From Bog-473 sp963719485 (GTDB lineage Bacteria > Actinomycetota > Acidimicrobiia > Acidimicrobiales > RAAP-2): a DNA stretch of 64,000 bases. Under the pieces are notes generated by a model. It had not been told where the DNA came from and did not search any database. It worked only from the letters and a program-made list of their open reading frames with translations. The DNA lies in contig OY970387.1 of the NCBI GenBank assembly GCA_963719485.1, forward strand, positions 2,728,001 through 2,792,000. Direction: 5' to 3'. This document shows positions 50,949 to 60,102 of this stretch, one piece after another; position 1 is the first letter of the stretch; each line of letters opens with the position of its first letter. The position numbers and the translations under genes are program-made.

Positions 50949-51085
50949 CGGCGGCTGCGTGCGGGTCGTCCTCCCCTCTGGGGAGAGGGGCGAGCCGCCG
51001 GACGTTTCCCCAGACTCTAAACGGACTTGTTTAGAGTCTGGGAAACCATCGCCACCGACTCTCCCGCCGCAGGGGACGCGGGAGG
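50949..51085. repeat. Structured intergenic element with three inverted repeats
   Basis: Right after the upstream stop, CGGCGGCT (50949-50956) pairs with AGCCGCCG (50993-51000) around CCCCTCT-GGGG-AGAGGGG (50973-50990). Next, an 18-bp arm pair with one extra C runs 51004-51022/51029-51046 around GGACTT. Last, CTCCCGC (51061-51067) pairs with GCGGGAG (51078-51084), covering the Shine-Dalgarno GGAGG (51081-51085) of the next gene. The element is more AT-rich in its centre than the flanks. It may be a small mobile repeat or a structured leader. Confidence 0.7.
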
Positions 51086-51092
51086 ATTCGCC

Positions 51093-52299
51093 GTGAGCCC
51101 GAAGGTGGCGTTCGTCACGCCGCGTTACGGACCCGAGATCATGGGTGGCGCCGAGACGGCGGTCCGCCAGCTGGCGGAGCACCTGTGCGCCCTGACGGAC
51201 TGGGAGGCCGAGGTCCACACGACGTGCGCGCTCGACGCCATCACGTGGGACGACGTCCTGGAGCCGGGCACCACCGAGGTCAACGGGGTGACGGTGCACC
51301 GGCACCCGTCCGCCCACGGGCGGCTGCCCGACTTCTACGGGCTGGACGGGACCGTCCGCCTCGCGCCGCGCCTGGCGACGCGCGAACAGGGAACGCGCTG
51401 GGTCGACTACAACGGGCCCGTCTCCCCCCGGCTGGTCGACGCCGTCTGCGCGTCGGACGCCGACGTCGTCGCGTTCTCCCCGTACCTCTACCATCCCATC
51501 GTCGCGACCATCGGCAAGGTGCGGGTGCCGGCGGTGTTCCACCCGGCGGCGCACGACGAGCCGGCCCTGTACCTGCCGGTGTTCCGCGGCACCTTCGGGG
51601 ACGCGGATGCCTTCTGCTTCTACACGCGCGTCGGAGCGTACGCTCGTCGAGCGGATGTACCGGGTGGCGGAGCGCCCCCAGATCGTGCTCGGTCTCGGGG
51701 TGGGCGACTCCGAGGGCACGGGCAAGCCGGGCGCCGGGCTGCTGGGCCTGGGGGACCGTCCCTACATCGTCAGCGTCGGCCGCGTCGACGAGCACAAGGG
51801 CTCCAAGATGCTGGCGTCGTACTTCGCGACCTACAAGGAGCGCCACCCCGGACCGCTGGCGCTGGCCCTCGTCGGGCCGGTCTCGGTGGAGCTCCCGCCC
51901 CACCCCGACATCGTGGTGACGGGCGCAGTGGCCGAGTCCGACAAGTGGGACATCATGCGTGACGCGCTGGTGTCGGTCTCGCCGTCTGCGCTCGAGTCGT
52001 TCTCCCTCGTGGTGATCGAGGCCTGGGTCGAGCGACTGCCCGTCCTGGTCAACGGTTCCTGCGGGCCGACCCGGGAGCACTGCGAGCGCTCGGGCGGGGG
52101 GCTGTGGTTCACCTCGTACCCCGAATTCGAGGCGGTGCTCGACCGGCTCGTGTCCGACGAGGGGCTACGCGCTGAGCTGGGGAGGCGCGGGCGCGCGTTC
52201 GTCGACCGCCACTTCCGGTGGCCCGTGCTCGTGGCGCGCTACGACGAGTTCCTCACCACGGTGGTGGCCCGGGGGAGGGGCACACCGAGCCTGTTCTGA
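51093..52299 (+). pseudogene. GT4-family glycosyltransferase, single-base frameshift
   Basis: The first frame starts at GTG 51093 (GGAGG seven bases upstream) with P-K-V-A-F-V-T-P-R-Y-G-P-E-I-M-G-G-A-E, the N-domain nucleotide-loop pattern, and runs to A-F-C-F-Y-T-R. The remainder is in the +1 frame: S-E-R-T-L-V-E-R-M-Y-R-V-A, then Y-I-V-S-V-G-R-V-D-E-H-K-G and L-V-S-V-S-P-S-A-L-E-S-F-S-L-V-V-I-E-A, the acidic GT4 motif. One extra base in 51625-51634 breaks it; without it the protein would have 401 residues. Different in type from its four GT4 neighbours. Confidence 0.8.
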
Positions 52300-52310
52300 G
52301 CGACCCGATT

Positions 52311-52354
52311 CAGGGCAGCGGTCGTCTCAGGGCAGGGGTCGTCTCAGGGCAGGG
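52311..52354. repeat. Short tandem repeat, 17-bp unit
   Basis: The unit GTCGTCTCAGGGCAGGG occurs at 52321-52337 and 52338-52354, with a partial copy (TCAGGGCAGC) just before. The last copy includes the stop codon of the minus-strand methyltransferase gene. Confidence 0.6.
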
Positions 52355-53255
52355 GCCGGCCGACCACGGTGTACATCGGCTGGTCGATGGCGTCGCTCCC
52401 GATGTCGTGGGCCAGGTGATGGCGCTGGGTGTGCAGGGTCGTCACGGTCTCCCCGAAGCCGAGCCGGCCCAGCATGGAGACGACCGCACCCGGATAGATC
52501 GACCACCAGTTGGTGAGGTGGTGCTCCGCCGAGGGGGAGAAACGCATGATGTTGGACTCGGGCGGATGGAGGTCGTCCTGGAGGGGCTCGGTGACGATCA
52601 TGGTCCCGGTCGTCCGCTGGGCCGCTTGCGAGAGCGCGCCCCAGGGTTCGCGCAGGTGCAGCAGGATGGCCCCCACCACGGTGACGTCGAAGGTCCCGAG
52701 GTCCGCCGGCATCTCATAGATGTTCCCCTGGACGAACGTGGCGGACGACCCCAGGGTGCGGTGCAGGTACCACCAGGCATCGTGGTTGCGGTCGATGGTC
52801 TCCTGCATGACACGCCGCCGATCCTCGGGATTGTCCCGGCCCCGCACGGGGAGCGTGTCGATGGGCACGTCGAACCCGGCCTCGAAGGAGACCACCTCGG
52901 CGCCCATGCGCTCCATGGCGAAGGTCAGGTAGCCGGTGGCCGGCCCGAGCTCGAGCACCCGCTTGCCGGCGAGGTCCACGCCGCCGAGGTAGTCGGACTC
53001 GTGGCCCCGCAGGTCCCACACACCGGGCAGGACCGTTCCGTCGGGGAGTTCGAAGGCGTGGTACCAGACGAAGTCGGTGAGGTCGGCGCCCGCGCGGCGC
53101 TCCGACAGGGCTGCCTGAAAGCCCGGATCGAGTTGGCCCAGGTAGTCGTGCGGCGGGTAGCTGGGCAGCAGGGGGCCGCGGGCGGCCGCGGGGGCGGCTG
53201 CGGGCAGCCCGGACGAGCCGGTGTACCCACTCTCGGTGTCGCGTCGCCGGAACAT
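52344..53255 (-). CDS. SAM-dependent methyltransferase
   Basis: 303 residues. Motif I is V-L-E-L-G-P-A-T-G-Y-L-T-F near 105 and the acid of strand 2 is in V-S-F-E-A-G near 124. V-V-G-A-I-L-L-H-L-R-E-P-W near 200 is the post-II/III segment. An N-terminal region of about 90 residues precedes the fold. ATG 53255 is eight bases after TAGAGT (leaderless). A role in methylating a glycan or lipid in this locus is inferred from position. Confidence 0.83.
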   Translation of the reverse strand: MFRRRDTESGYTGSSGLPAAAPAAARGPLLPSYPPHDYLGQLDPGFQAALSERRAGADLTDFVWYHAFELPDGTVLPGVWDLRGHESDYLGGVDLAGKRVLELGPATGYLTFAMERMGAEVVSFEAGFDVPIDTLPVRGRDNPEDRRRVMQETIDRNHDAWWYLHRTLGSSATFVQGNIYEMPADLGTFDVTVVGAILLHLREPWGALSQAAQRTTGTMIVTEPLQDDLHPPESNIMRFSPSAEHHLTNWWSIYPGAVVSMLGRLGFGETVTTLHTQRHHLAHDIGSDAIDQPMYTVVGRPLP

Positions 53256-53319
53256 TGGGGGTGACTCTAGGCGAGGTGCCTGATCCCTCCGTAGGCCTCG
53301 TGGGCGCGTCCCCAGGGGG

Positions 53320-55665
53320 TCAGAAACCGTCCATCCCGACCATGGGCTGGTTGAGGTGCTGCCCGCCCATGGAGCCGCGGAACGGCGCATCGCCGTAGCT
53401 GAAGACGCCGCCGTCGGAGGCCACGAACCAGTAGCCGTACCCGTCACCGGTGGACTGCATCGCCACCACCGGCTGGTTGAGATGGATGGAACCGGTCGAG
53501 CCGAAGAAGGGCGCTCCGTAGGCGAAGATGCCGCCGTCGGAGCCCACGAGCCAGTAACCGCCGGTCACCGGGTCGGGGGTGATGCCCACGATGGGTCCGT
53601 TGAGGTGCAGCGAGCTGGCGTCACCGGCGAAGGCAGCGTCCCCGTATTGGAAGATCCTCCCGGTGGTGCTCACCTCCCAGTAGCCGAGCCCGTCGGGCGA
53701 GGACGCCATCCCGACGATGTCCTGCCCCGGGGTGGCGGCCGCCGAACCGTAGAAGGGGGCGTCGCCGTAGGAGAAAATTCCGCCGTCGGACGCGACCAGC
53801 CAGTACCCTTTGCCGTCAGGGGTGGCCGCCATGCCCACGACCGGTGCGTTGAGGGTCAGAGACCCGGTCGAGCCGTAGAAGCCGGCACCGCCGTACGTGA
53901 ACACACCGCCGTCCGAGGCCACCAGCCAGTACCCGCTCTGACCGGGGACCGCCGCCATGCCCACCACCGGTTTGTTCAGGGTCAGGCCTCCCGTGCTCCC
54001 GCAGAAGTCCTGCCCGAACGCGAAGATCCCGCCGTCGGAGGCGACCGTGAGGTACCCGCTCTGCGCCGCCACCGGGCGGTTGCAGATCCCCTCGGCGTTC
54101 CCGCCGCCGACGAAGCCGGTCAACTGCGCGTCGTGGTGGAACTGGGGCCACCCGCCGGCCTGGTCGGCATTGGCCCCATTCGACCCCGTGACCTCGAAGT
54201 GCTGGACGATGCCCTGGACGGCAGTCCCGCCGATGCCGAAGTAGCCGGCGACGGTGATCCCGATCGTACCGTCGTCATCAGCCGTGACCAGCGCCGCGTT
54301 TTGGAATCCGTACGTCCCGCCCGTGGGTGAGATCCCTCCGTGTCCCGACCCGTCGTCAACGTCGGCCACGACCGCACCGGTGGGGCCATCGAGGATGAAA
54401 AGGCCCTGGGTCGTCGGCACAATGACGTCCTGGGCGCCGCTCCCGGTGAGGTCGGCCGTCGTGACGGACCCGATGACCGCGCCGGGGAGCGGGGTTTGCC
54501 AAATCTTTCCGCCGGTCGCGGCATTCAGGGCCCAGACGCTGCCGCTGTTCTGGCCCGTGACCGTGCCCTCGACCACCGCAAGCTGGCCGTCGCCCTGCAC
54601 GTCGGCCAGCGCAGGGCTGCCCCCTGTGAGGCCATCGAGGGTGTGGCTCCACACCTGGTTGCACTTGGTGTCGAAGACCTTGACGGTGTTCTCATCACTG
54701 ACGCCCGGGTAGAACTGGCCCGTGCCTGTCGCGATCCCGTAGGCCCCACCGGGCAGGATCGGGCCGACCGCGGGGGAGGAGTCGATCTGCTCGTTCGTGT
54801 CGGCGCGGCAGATCAGACCGCCGTGGTCGTTGTAGATCCGCAGATGGCCGCCGTTCGCATAGTTCGTCCCGAGCGCGAACCCCTGCGAGGACGCCCCGCC
54901 GACCGCGAAGTCGGCCGTGCCTGTGCCATAGAAGTCGCCGGCGGCGGCAGTGGAGAACACACTGTCGGCGGAGAACTGCGGCCAGCCAGTGGCCGGCGCG
55001 CCGTTCGCGGCGTTGAGCGCGTAGGTCTCCTGGCCGAGCGAGCCTCCCTCCACCAGCGATCCTCCGTCTGCGACGGGAAGCGACGCCTGCACGCCGCCAT
55101 CGGGAGCGGTGTCGGTGGGCGGGTTCGTGACGACTTGGTTCCAGACCTCCGTCCCATTCGGGGCGTAGGCGTAGTAGCCGCCGTCAACCGGTGCGGCCGC
55201 GTTCCCGCCACCGAAGTACAGGTCGCCGTTGCTGTTGACCGAGGCGGTCGAGTCGATTGGCGCGTTTCCCGGGACTCCGATCCCGTTGACGCCCGTCGCC
55301 GGCGTGCCGCCGTTGGGGTTCTGAGATGGGCACGCCTGCGCAGAGCCGATCGAGTGGCCAGTGCCGCTGCCCCACCCCGGCGCGACGTCACCGGTCTCCA
55401 GATTCAGCCCATACAGATCACCTTGGCGGTCACCGACTTCCACCGCGCGCGTGCCGCCGTCGTTGAACAGCACCGGCGAGGCCATTGCCACGCCGCACGG
55501 CGCGTCGTTGAGGATGGTGCCGGCGCCGGCATGCCAGGTCTCGGTGAGTGTCAGTAGCGGCGCCGCCGACGCGCTCGGCGGCGAAACCGCCCCGGCGAGA
55601 CACACCGCCGTCACGGGGAGAGTGGCGAGAATCATCCGTGTGGCCAGTCGGCGCGCGCCCGTCAT
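53320..55665 (-). CDS. Exported beta-propeller protein with six C-terminal G-Y-W repeats
   Basis: 781 residues. A signal peptide, M-I-L-A-T-L-P-V-T-A-V-C-L-A-G ending near A-S-A-A-P (about 34), is followed by FG-GAP/PQQ-like blades: D-V-Q-G-D-G-Q-L-A, D-L-T-G-S-G-A-Q-D-V. From about 528 to the end there are six repeats of about 41 residues with the core G-Y-W-L-V-A-S-D-G-G-I-F-S-Y-G-D-A. The same repeat ends the SpoIID protein at 60128. These repeats are frequent in exported Acidimicrobiia proteins (recalled, not checked). Probably a cell-surface adhesin or scaffold. The start is uncertain; a mini-ORF ends on it (ATGA). Confidence 0.85.
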   Translation of the reverse strand: MTGARRLATRMILATLPVTAVCLAGAVSPPSASAAPLLTLTETWHAGAGTILNDAPCGVAMASPVLFNDGGTRAVEVGDRQGDLYGLNLETGDVAPGWGSGTGHSIGSAQACPSQNPNGGTPATGVNGIGVPGNAPIDSTASVNSNGDLYFGGGNAAAPVDGGYYAYAPNGTEVWNQVVTNPPTDTAPDGGVQASLPVADGGSLVEGGSLGQETYALNAANGAPATGWPQFSADSVFSTAAAGDFYGTGTADFAVGGASSQGFALGTNYANGGHLRIYNDHGGLICRADTNEQIDSSPAVGPILPGGAYGIATGTGQFYPGVSDENTVKVFDTKCNQVWSHTLDGLTGGSPALADVQGDGQLAVVEGTVTGQNSGSVWALNAATGGKIWQTPLPGAVIGSVTTADLTGSGAQDVIVPTTQGLFILDGPTGAVVADVDDGSGHGGISPTGGTYGFQNAALVTADDDGTIGITVAGYFGIGGTAVQGIVQHFEVTGSNGANADQAGGWPQFHHDAQLTGFVGGGNAEGICNRPVAAQSGYLTVASDGGIFAFGQDFCGSTGGLTLNKPVVGMAAVPGQSGYWLVASDGGVFTYGGAGFYGSTGSLTLNAPVVGMAATPDGKGYWLVASDGGIFSYGDAPFYGSAAATPGQDIVGMASSPDGLGYWEVSTTGRIFQYGDAAFAGDASSLHLNGPIVGITPDPVTGGYWLVGSDGGIFAYGAPFFGSTGSIHLNQPVVAMQSTGDGYGYWFVASDGGVFSYGDAPFRGSMGGQHLNQPMVGMDGF

Positions 55666-55688
55666 GTTGGCCCGAGGTTCGTTCGCAA
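55662..55688 (-). CDS. Possible TTG-initiated leaderless mini-ORF before the propeller gene
   Basis: TACCTT (55696-55701) lies seven bases before TTG 55688 on the minus strand. The frame reads M-R-T-N-L-G-P-T and its TGA overlaps ATG 55665 as ATGA. A leaderless TTG start is less usual, so this is weaker than the mini-ORFs at 29599 and 43471. Confidence 0.25.
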   Translation of the reverse strand: MRTNLGPT

Positions 55689-55772
55689 GGGTTCGAAGGT
55701 ACTCGCTCACCACCCGTCCGGGGAAGCACCCACTCGAGAAGGTGGGTGGCATCGCCGGTAGCATCGGACGCC

Positions 55773-56771
55773 ATGTCCGCAGGAATTCCTCCAACCGGCG
55801 CTGCCGATCACCCGGGCGATGAGAGCGAGGCAGAAGAGGTCCCGGCGACGGACCAGGCCCGGGCGACGGCAGCGTTGCACGAGGCCTTCGCGCGGCTGGC
55901 ACCCCAGGGCAGCGACGCCTGGAACTTCCTGGCGGCCTTCACGCATCTCGGCGACCGCTACGGCCCCTACCACCCCGGCGCCTCTGCTCTCTCCGACGCG
56001 CTCGGGTCGCCGGGCCGCGCCGACGGCCGGCGCACGGGGGCCCTCGACCGGCTGCTCCCGCGCCGGGAGCGCGCCCCACGCGCCGGCGAAGGCGAGAAGG
56101 GCGAGCTCGACGAGGCGATGGGCCACGTGGTCGAGGCCTTCCGCTTCCTGTCCGCCCGTGTCGACACGCTCGAGGCGAGGATCGCTGCGCAGGACCGCCC
56201 GGTGGAGGGGGCGGCGTGGCTCGTCCCGGCGCGCGACTTGGGCCCGTTGGCCGGACCCGTCGCCGCGCACGTGCTGGCGCGCACGCCGGGTGGAGAGATC
56301 GTGCACGCGGATTGTGGTGACGGCGAACTGCTGCACGCGCTGGCGCAGCGCGGTGCTCCCGCCCACGGTGTCGAGCCCCGGGGCGCGGTGGCGTTGCGCG
56401 CGCTCGAGCACGGCTGCTCCGTCACCATCGCCGAGGCGTCGGAGTACGTGGCCGCCCGCGCCGACGGCTCGGCCGGCGGCGTCGTGCTCAGCGGTGTGGT
56501 CGATCGGCTGCCTCTGCACGCACTCCTCCCGCTGCTCGCCCAGTGCCGGCGCGTCCTGGCGCGCGGGGCCCCGTTCGTGGTCATCTCCGAACCCGCCGCG
56601 GACGCGTCGTCGCGCGACGCGCCTGCCAGTGACGTCGTCGAAGGCCGCCCGCTTCACGAGGCGACCTGGGAGCTCGTGCTGGGCCGGGCGGGGTTCGTGG
56701 AGGTCGCCCCGCTGCCCGACGGGACGGGGCAAGACCGGCGCATCGCCCTGTCGGCCAGCGCCCCCTCGTGA
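55773..56771 (+). CDS. Methyltransferase-like protein coupled to GT4 gene (module 2)
   Basis: 332 residues, paralogue of the protein at 48834. The helical N-terminus (A-L-H-E-A-F-A-R-L ... A-M-G-H-V-V-E-A-F-R-F-L) leads to I-V-H-A-D-C-G-D-G-E-L-L near 178 and G-V-E-P-R near 200, and V-V-L-S-G-V-V-D near 232. ATG 55773 is eight bases after TAGCAT (55759-55764), leaderless. Its stop overlaps the start of the next GT4 gene. Confidence 0.75.
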   Translation: MSAGIPPTGAADHPGDESEAEEVPATDQARATAALHEAFARLAPQGSDAWNFLAAFTHLGDRYGPYHPGASALSDALGSPGRADGRRTGALDRLLPRRERAPRAGEGEKGELDEAMGHVVEAFRFLSARVDTLEARIAAQDRPVEGAAWLVPARDLGPLAGPVAAHVLARTPGGEIVHADCGDGELLHALAQRGAPAHGVEPRGAVALRALEHGCSVTIAEASEYVAARADGSAGGVVLSGVVDRLPLHALLPLLAQCRRVLARGAPFVVISEPAADASSRDAPASDVVEGRPLHEATWELVLGRAGFVEVAPLPDGTGQDRRIALSASAPS

Positions 56772-57865
56772 GCGGGATCCACCACTTCGTCCCTGTCCTG
56801 CATCGCGGCGACGCCGTCGGGCGACACACCCTGCGGCTGCGCGAGGCCACCCGAGCCCGCGGCTTCCGGTCGGACATCTTTGTCGACACCGTCGACGACG
56901 ACACCGCAGACGAGACGCTGGCTGTTCTCTCGTACCCCGAGACGGCGGAGCCGGGCGACGTCGTCGTCTACCAGTTCGCCACCGCGTCGGCGATGGCGCC
57001 ATGGCTGGCCGGCCGGTCCGAGACCCTGGTGGTCAACTACCACAACGTCACGCCGCCCGAGCTGATGGCGCCGTGGGACAACCACCTGGCCCTCGGGCAG
57101 CTGCGGGCCCAGGGCGACCTGCGTCTGCTCGCACCGCGGACCACCCTCGCGGTGGCCGACTCGGCCTACAACGAGGCACACCTGGCCGCCTCCGGCTTCG
57201 CCGCCACGGCGGTGGTGTCTCCGTCGGCCGCCCTCGATGCCGACGTCGACGTCACCAACGGGGCCGGCCCGGGACGAACCGCGACCGGAGCGACCGATGC
57301 AGGCGCACGCTGGCTGGCCGTCGGGCGAGTCTCGCCGAACAAGGGACTCGAGAGCACCGTGGCGGCGCTGGCCGTCGCCCGCGCCCACACCGACCCCGGG
57401 GCGACCCTCGACGTCATCGGCAAGCCGGCGACGGACTCCTACGTCGCGGCCCTGCACCGCTACGTCGCCGAGCTGGGCCTCGCCGGCGCGGTGCGCTTCG
57501 CCGGCCACGCCAGTGATGCGACGGTGGCGGCGGCCTATGCCGCGGCCGACGTCCTGGTGGTGACGTCCGAGCACGAGGGTTTCTGCGTGCCCGTCGTCGA
57601 GGCGATGGCCGCCGGGGCGCCGGTCGTGGCGTTCGACCAGGGGGCGGTGCCCGAGGTGCTCGGTGGGGCCGGAGCACTCGTCACGGACAAGGACCCCTAT
57701 GCGCTGGCTGCTTCCATCAGTGCGCTCCTGGCCGACGCTCCCCGCCGGGCGGCCATGATCGCGGCCGGGCGGCGGCGCCTGGCCGAGCTCGACCTCGCGG
57801 CGGCGGCCGATCGCTTCGTCAGCCTCCTGGTCGCTCTGGCCGGCCGAGGTGCGGTGCCGTCGTGA
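56768..57865 (+). CDS. GT4-family glycosyltransferase (module 2)
   Basis: 365 residues from GTG 56768. The N-domain begins I-H-H-F-V-P-V-L-H-R-G-D-A-V-G-R-H-T; the C-domain has W-L-A-V-G-R-V-S-P-N-K near 182 and S-E-H-E-G-F-C-V-P-V-V-E-A near 271-283. N-Y-H-N-V-T-P-P near 90 is shared with the next protein. Coupled on both sides by GTGA overlaps. Confidence 0.92.
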   Translation: MSGIHHFVPVLHRGDAVGRHTLRLREATRARGFRSDIFVDTVDDDTADETLAVLSYPETAEPGDVVVYQFATASAMAPWLAGRSETLVVNYHNVTPPELMAPWDNHLALGQLRAQGDLRLLAPRTTLAVADSAYNEAHLAASGFAATAVVSPSAALDADVDVTNGAGPGRTATGATDAGARWLAVGRVSPNKGLESTVAALAVARAHTDPGATLDVIGKPATDSYVAALHRYVAELGLAGAVRFAGHASDATVAAAYAAADVLVVTSEHEGFCVPVVEAMAAGAPVVAFDQGAVPEVLGGAGALVTDKDPYALAASISALLADAPRRAAMIAAGRRRLAELDLAAAADRFVSLLVALAGRGAVPS

Positions 57866-58919
57866 CCGCCGTGCACCAGTTCGTCCCGATGCTGCACCAG
57901 GGCGACGCCGTGGGACGGCACACGCTGCGCCTGCGCGACGTCCTGGCCGGGCGCGGGATCCGCTCGCACCTCTACGTCGAGAGGACCGACCCAGAGACCG
58001 AGTCGGAGACGCGGCCGTTCACCCGCTACGCCGAGGACGCCGAAGCAGGCGACGTCCTGCTCTACCAGTTCGCCACGGCGTCGGGCCTCGCTCCGTGGCT
58101 CCGAGCCCGACCGGAGACCTTGGTCGTGAACTACCACAACGTCACGCCGCCGGAGTACTACGCGCCCTGGGACAACGGCCTGGCCCGTCACCAGCTGCTG
58201 GCCCAGGCCCAGCTGCGGGAGCTGGCACCCCGCGCCGCACTCGGGCTGGCTGTGTCGGCCTATAACGAGGGGGAGTTGCGCGCGGCGGACTTCCGTCGCA
58301 CCGCGGTCGTCCCGCCCGCAGCGATCGTGCCCATGGAAGCCGGCGGCCGCGCCGCCCCTCGCGACCGGCGGGCACGGCCCAGTGGGTCAGCGTGGGTCGC
58401 CTCGCGCCGAACAAGGCGGTCGAGCTGGCCGTCATGGCGCTCCTCGTCACCCGCGCCCACCACGATCCCGCGGCCACGCTCGACGTGGTCGGCCGCCCCG
58501 TGGTCCCCACGTACACGGCGGCCCTCCATCGCTACATCGACGAGATGGGTCTGCACGATGCGGTCACGTTCACCGGCGCGGTGAGCGACGAAGAGCTCGT
58601 CGCCGCCATGGCCCGTGCCGACGTGCTGGTGGTGACGTCACGGCACGAGGGCTTCGGCGTGCCGCTGCTCGAGGCCATGTCGCTGGGCCTGCCGGTCGTG
58701 GCCCACGACGCCGGCGCACTGCCCGAGGTAGTGGGCGACGCCGGCCTGCTGGTCGACGCCCGGGATCCCTACGCGTTGGCCGGAGCCGTGGCCCGTGTCC
58801 TGGGTGACGACGGCCTGCGCACCGCCCTCTCGGACGCGGGGGCCCGCCGGATCACCGCCCTCGATCTCCCGACCGCGGGCGAGCGGGCGGTCGACCTGGT
58901 CACCGCGCTGGCGTCCTGA
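57862..58919 (+). pseudogene. GT4-family glycosyltransferase, frameshifted
   Basis: A close paralogue of the preceding GT4. The first frame runs from GTG 57862, with V-H-Q-F-V-P-M-L-H-Q-G-D-A-V-G-R-H-T and N-Y-H-N-V-T-P-P, to about 58350. The donor-binding half is in another frame: A-Q-W-V-S-V-G-R-L-A-P-N-K, then S-R-H-E-G-F-G-V-P-L-L-E-A. The switch lies between 58345 and 58385, probably one lost base in C-rich sequence (CCCC near 58355). With one base added the product would be 352 residues. Confidence 0.82.
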
Positions 58920-58958
58920 GACGCGACGCCGCGAGCGGGAGACGGCGCCAGGTCTCAT

Positions 58959-60038
58959 TCAGGCGCCGACGGCCTGCTGCACGAGAGAGACGAAGCGCCG
59001 GGTCGAGGCGGCGAGGTCGAACCCGGCGGCCCGCTCCCGGCCGGCGGCGGCCAGCACCTCGCGCAGCGTCTCGTCCCGGAGCACCCGACCGACGGCGGTC
59101 GCGAACGGCACCGCCGACTTGTCGTTGAGCACCAGCCCGGCGCCGCCCACGGTCTCGGGCACCGCGGTGACGCCGTAGGCGACGATCGGTACCCCGTGGC
59201 CCATCGCCTCGGCCAGGGGCACGCAGAAGCCCTCGTGGTCAGAGGCCATGACGAAGACGTCGGCCGCCCTGAAATACGCCTCGAGCTCGGCGCCGCTGAC
59301 CGAGCCGGGGAGAGACACGGCGTCGGCCAGCCCGAGATCCTCGATGAACCCGCGCAGCGCCGGCTCGTAGGTCTCGCCGAGCGGCGACCCGACGAGGTGC
59401 AGGCGGGCGGCCGGGTCCTGGACGCGGCGCAGGACGTCGAGCATCTTGACCAGATCGTGCGGCGCTTTGTGCGGCGAGATCTTCCCGACGTAGAGCAGGT
59501 CGGCGCCGCCCTCGCGCTCCTTGCGGCGCGCCAGCGAGCGCGCGAGCTCCGGGTCGGGCTCGTCGCTCTTCGAGTGCATGTCGATGAGCAGCGGGACGAC
59601 GGCGGTCCCCTGGTAGCCCAACGCCCGCAGCTCTGACTCGTTGAAGGCGGAGTCGGCGACGGCGAAGCGACTCTGGGGGGCCAGCCGCCCCAGCTGGGTG
59701 CGACCGAGGGCCACCTCGTAGGCCACGGCGGGCTCCCAGTCACGCAGGAGGTCGGCCGGCGTGATGTTGTGGTAGTTCACCAATTTGGGCTCCGCCCGGG
59801 CCGCGAGGATGTCGAAGACGGGACTGCCGATGGAGGCCTGGTAGAGGAGCCAGCGGTCGCGGACCGATCGACCGAGCTCGATGACCGGCCGGCCCTCACC
59901 CTGCACATCCTGTGTGTAGCTGCCGTAGTAGATGTCCGAGTCGATGCCGACGGCGCGCAATCCGTCGCGCAGGTTGATCGTGTGGACCCCGATGGCATCG
60001 CGGCTCGCGAGTGACGGTATGACCTGGTCGACCCGCAC
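58959..60038 (-). CDS. GT4-family glycosyltransferase
   Basis: 359 residues from GTG 60038. It has V-D-Q-V-I-P-S-L-A-S-R-D-A-I-G-V-H-T near the start, Y-V-G-K-I-S-P-H-K near 180 and S-D-H-E-G-F-C-V-P-L-A-E-A near 266-278. N-Y-H-N-I-T-P-A near 90 marks it as a member of the same paralogue group but on the opposite strand. TACACT lies eight bases before the start (leaderless). A longer frame to 60107 has no support. Confidence 0.9.
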   Translation of the reverse strand: MRVDQVIPSLASRDAIGVHTINLRDGLRAVGIDSDIYYGSYTQDVQGEGRPVIELGRSVRDRWLLYQASIGSPVFDILAARAEPKLVNYHNITPADLLRDWEPAVAYEVALGRTQLGRLAPQSRFAVADSAFNESELRALGYQGTAVVPLLIDMHSKSDEPDPELARSLARRKEREGGADLLYVGKISPHKAPHDLVKMLDVLRRVQDPAARLHLVGSPLGETYEPALRGFIEDLGLADAVSLPGSVSGAELEAYFRAADVFVMASDHEGFCVPLAEAMGHGVPIVAYGVTAVPETVGGAGLVLNDKSAVPFATAVGRVLRDETLREVLAAAGRERAAGFDLAASTRRFVSLVQQAVGA

Positions 60039-60102
60039 GCCCGAGCAGTGTACCGGCGCTCCCCGCACCCCGATTGCGCCGCCCATGCACGAAATTGACC
60101 AG

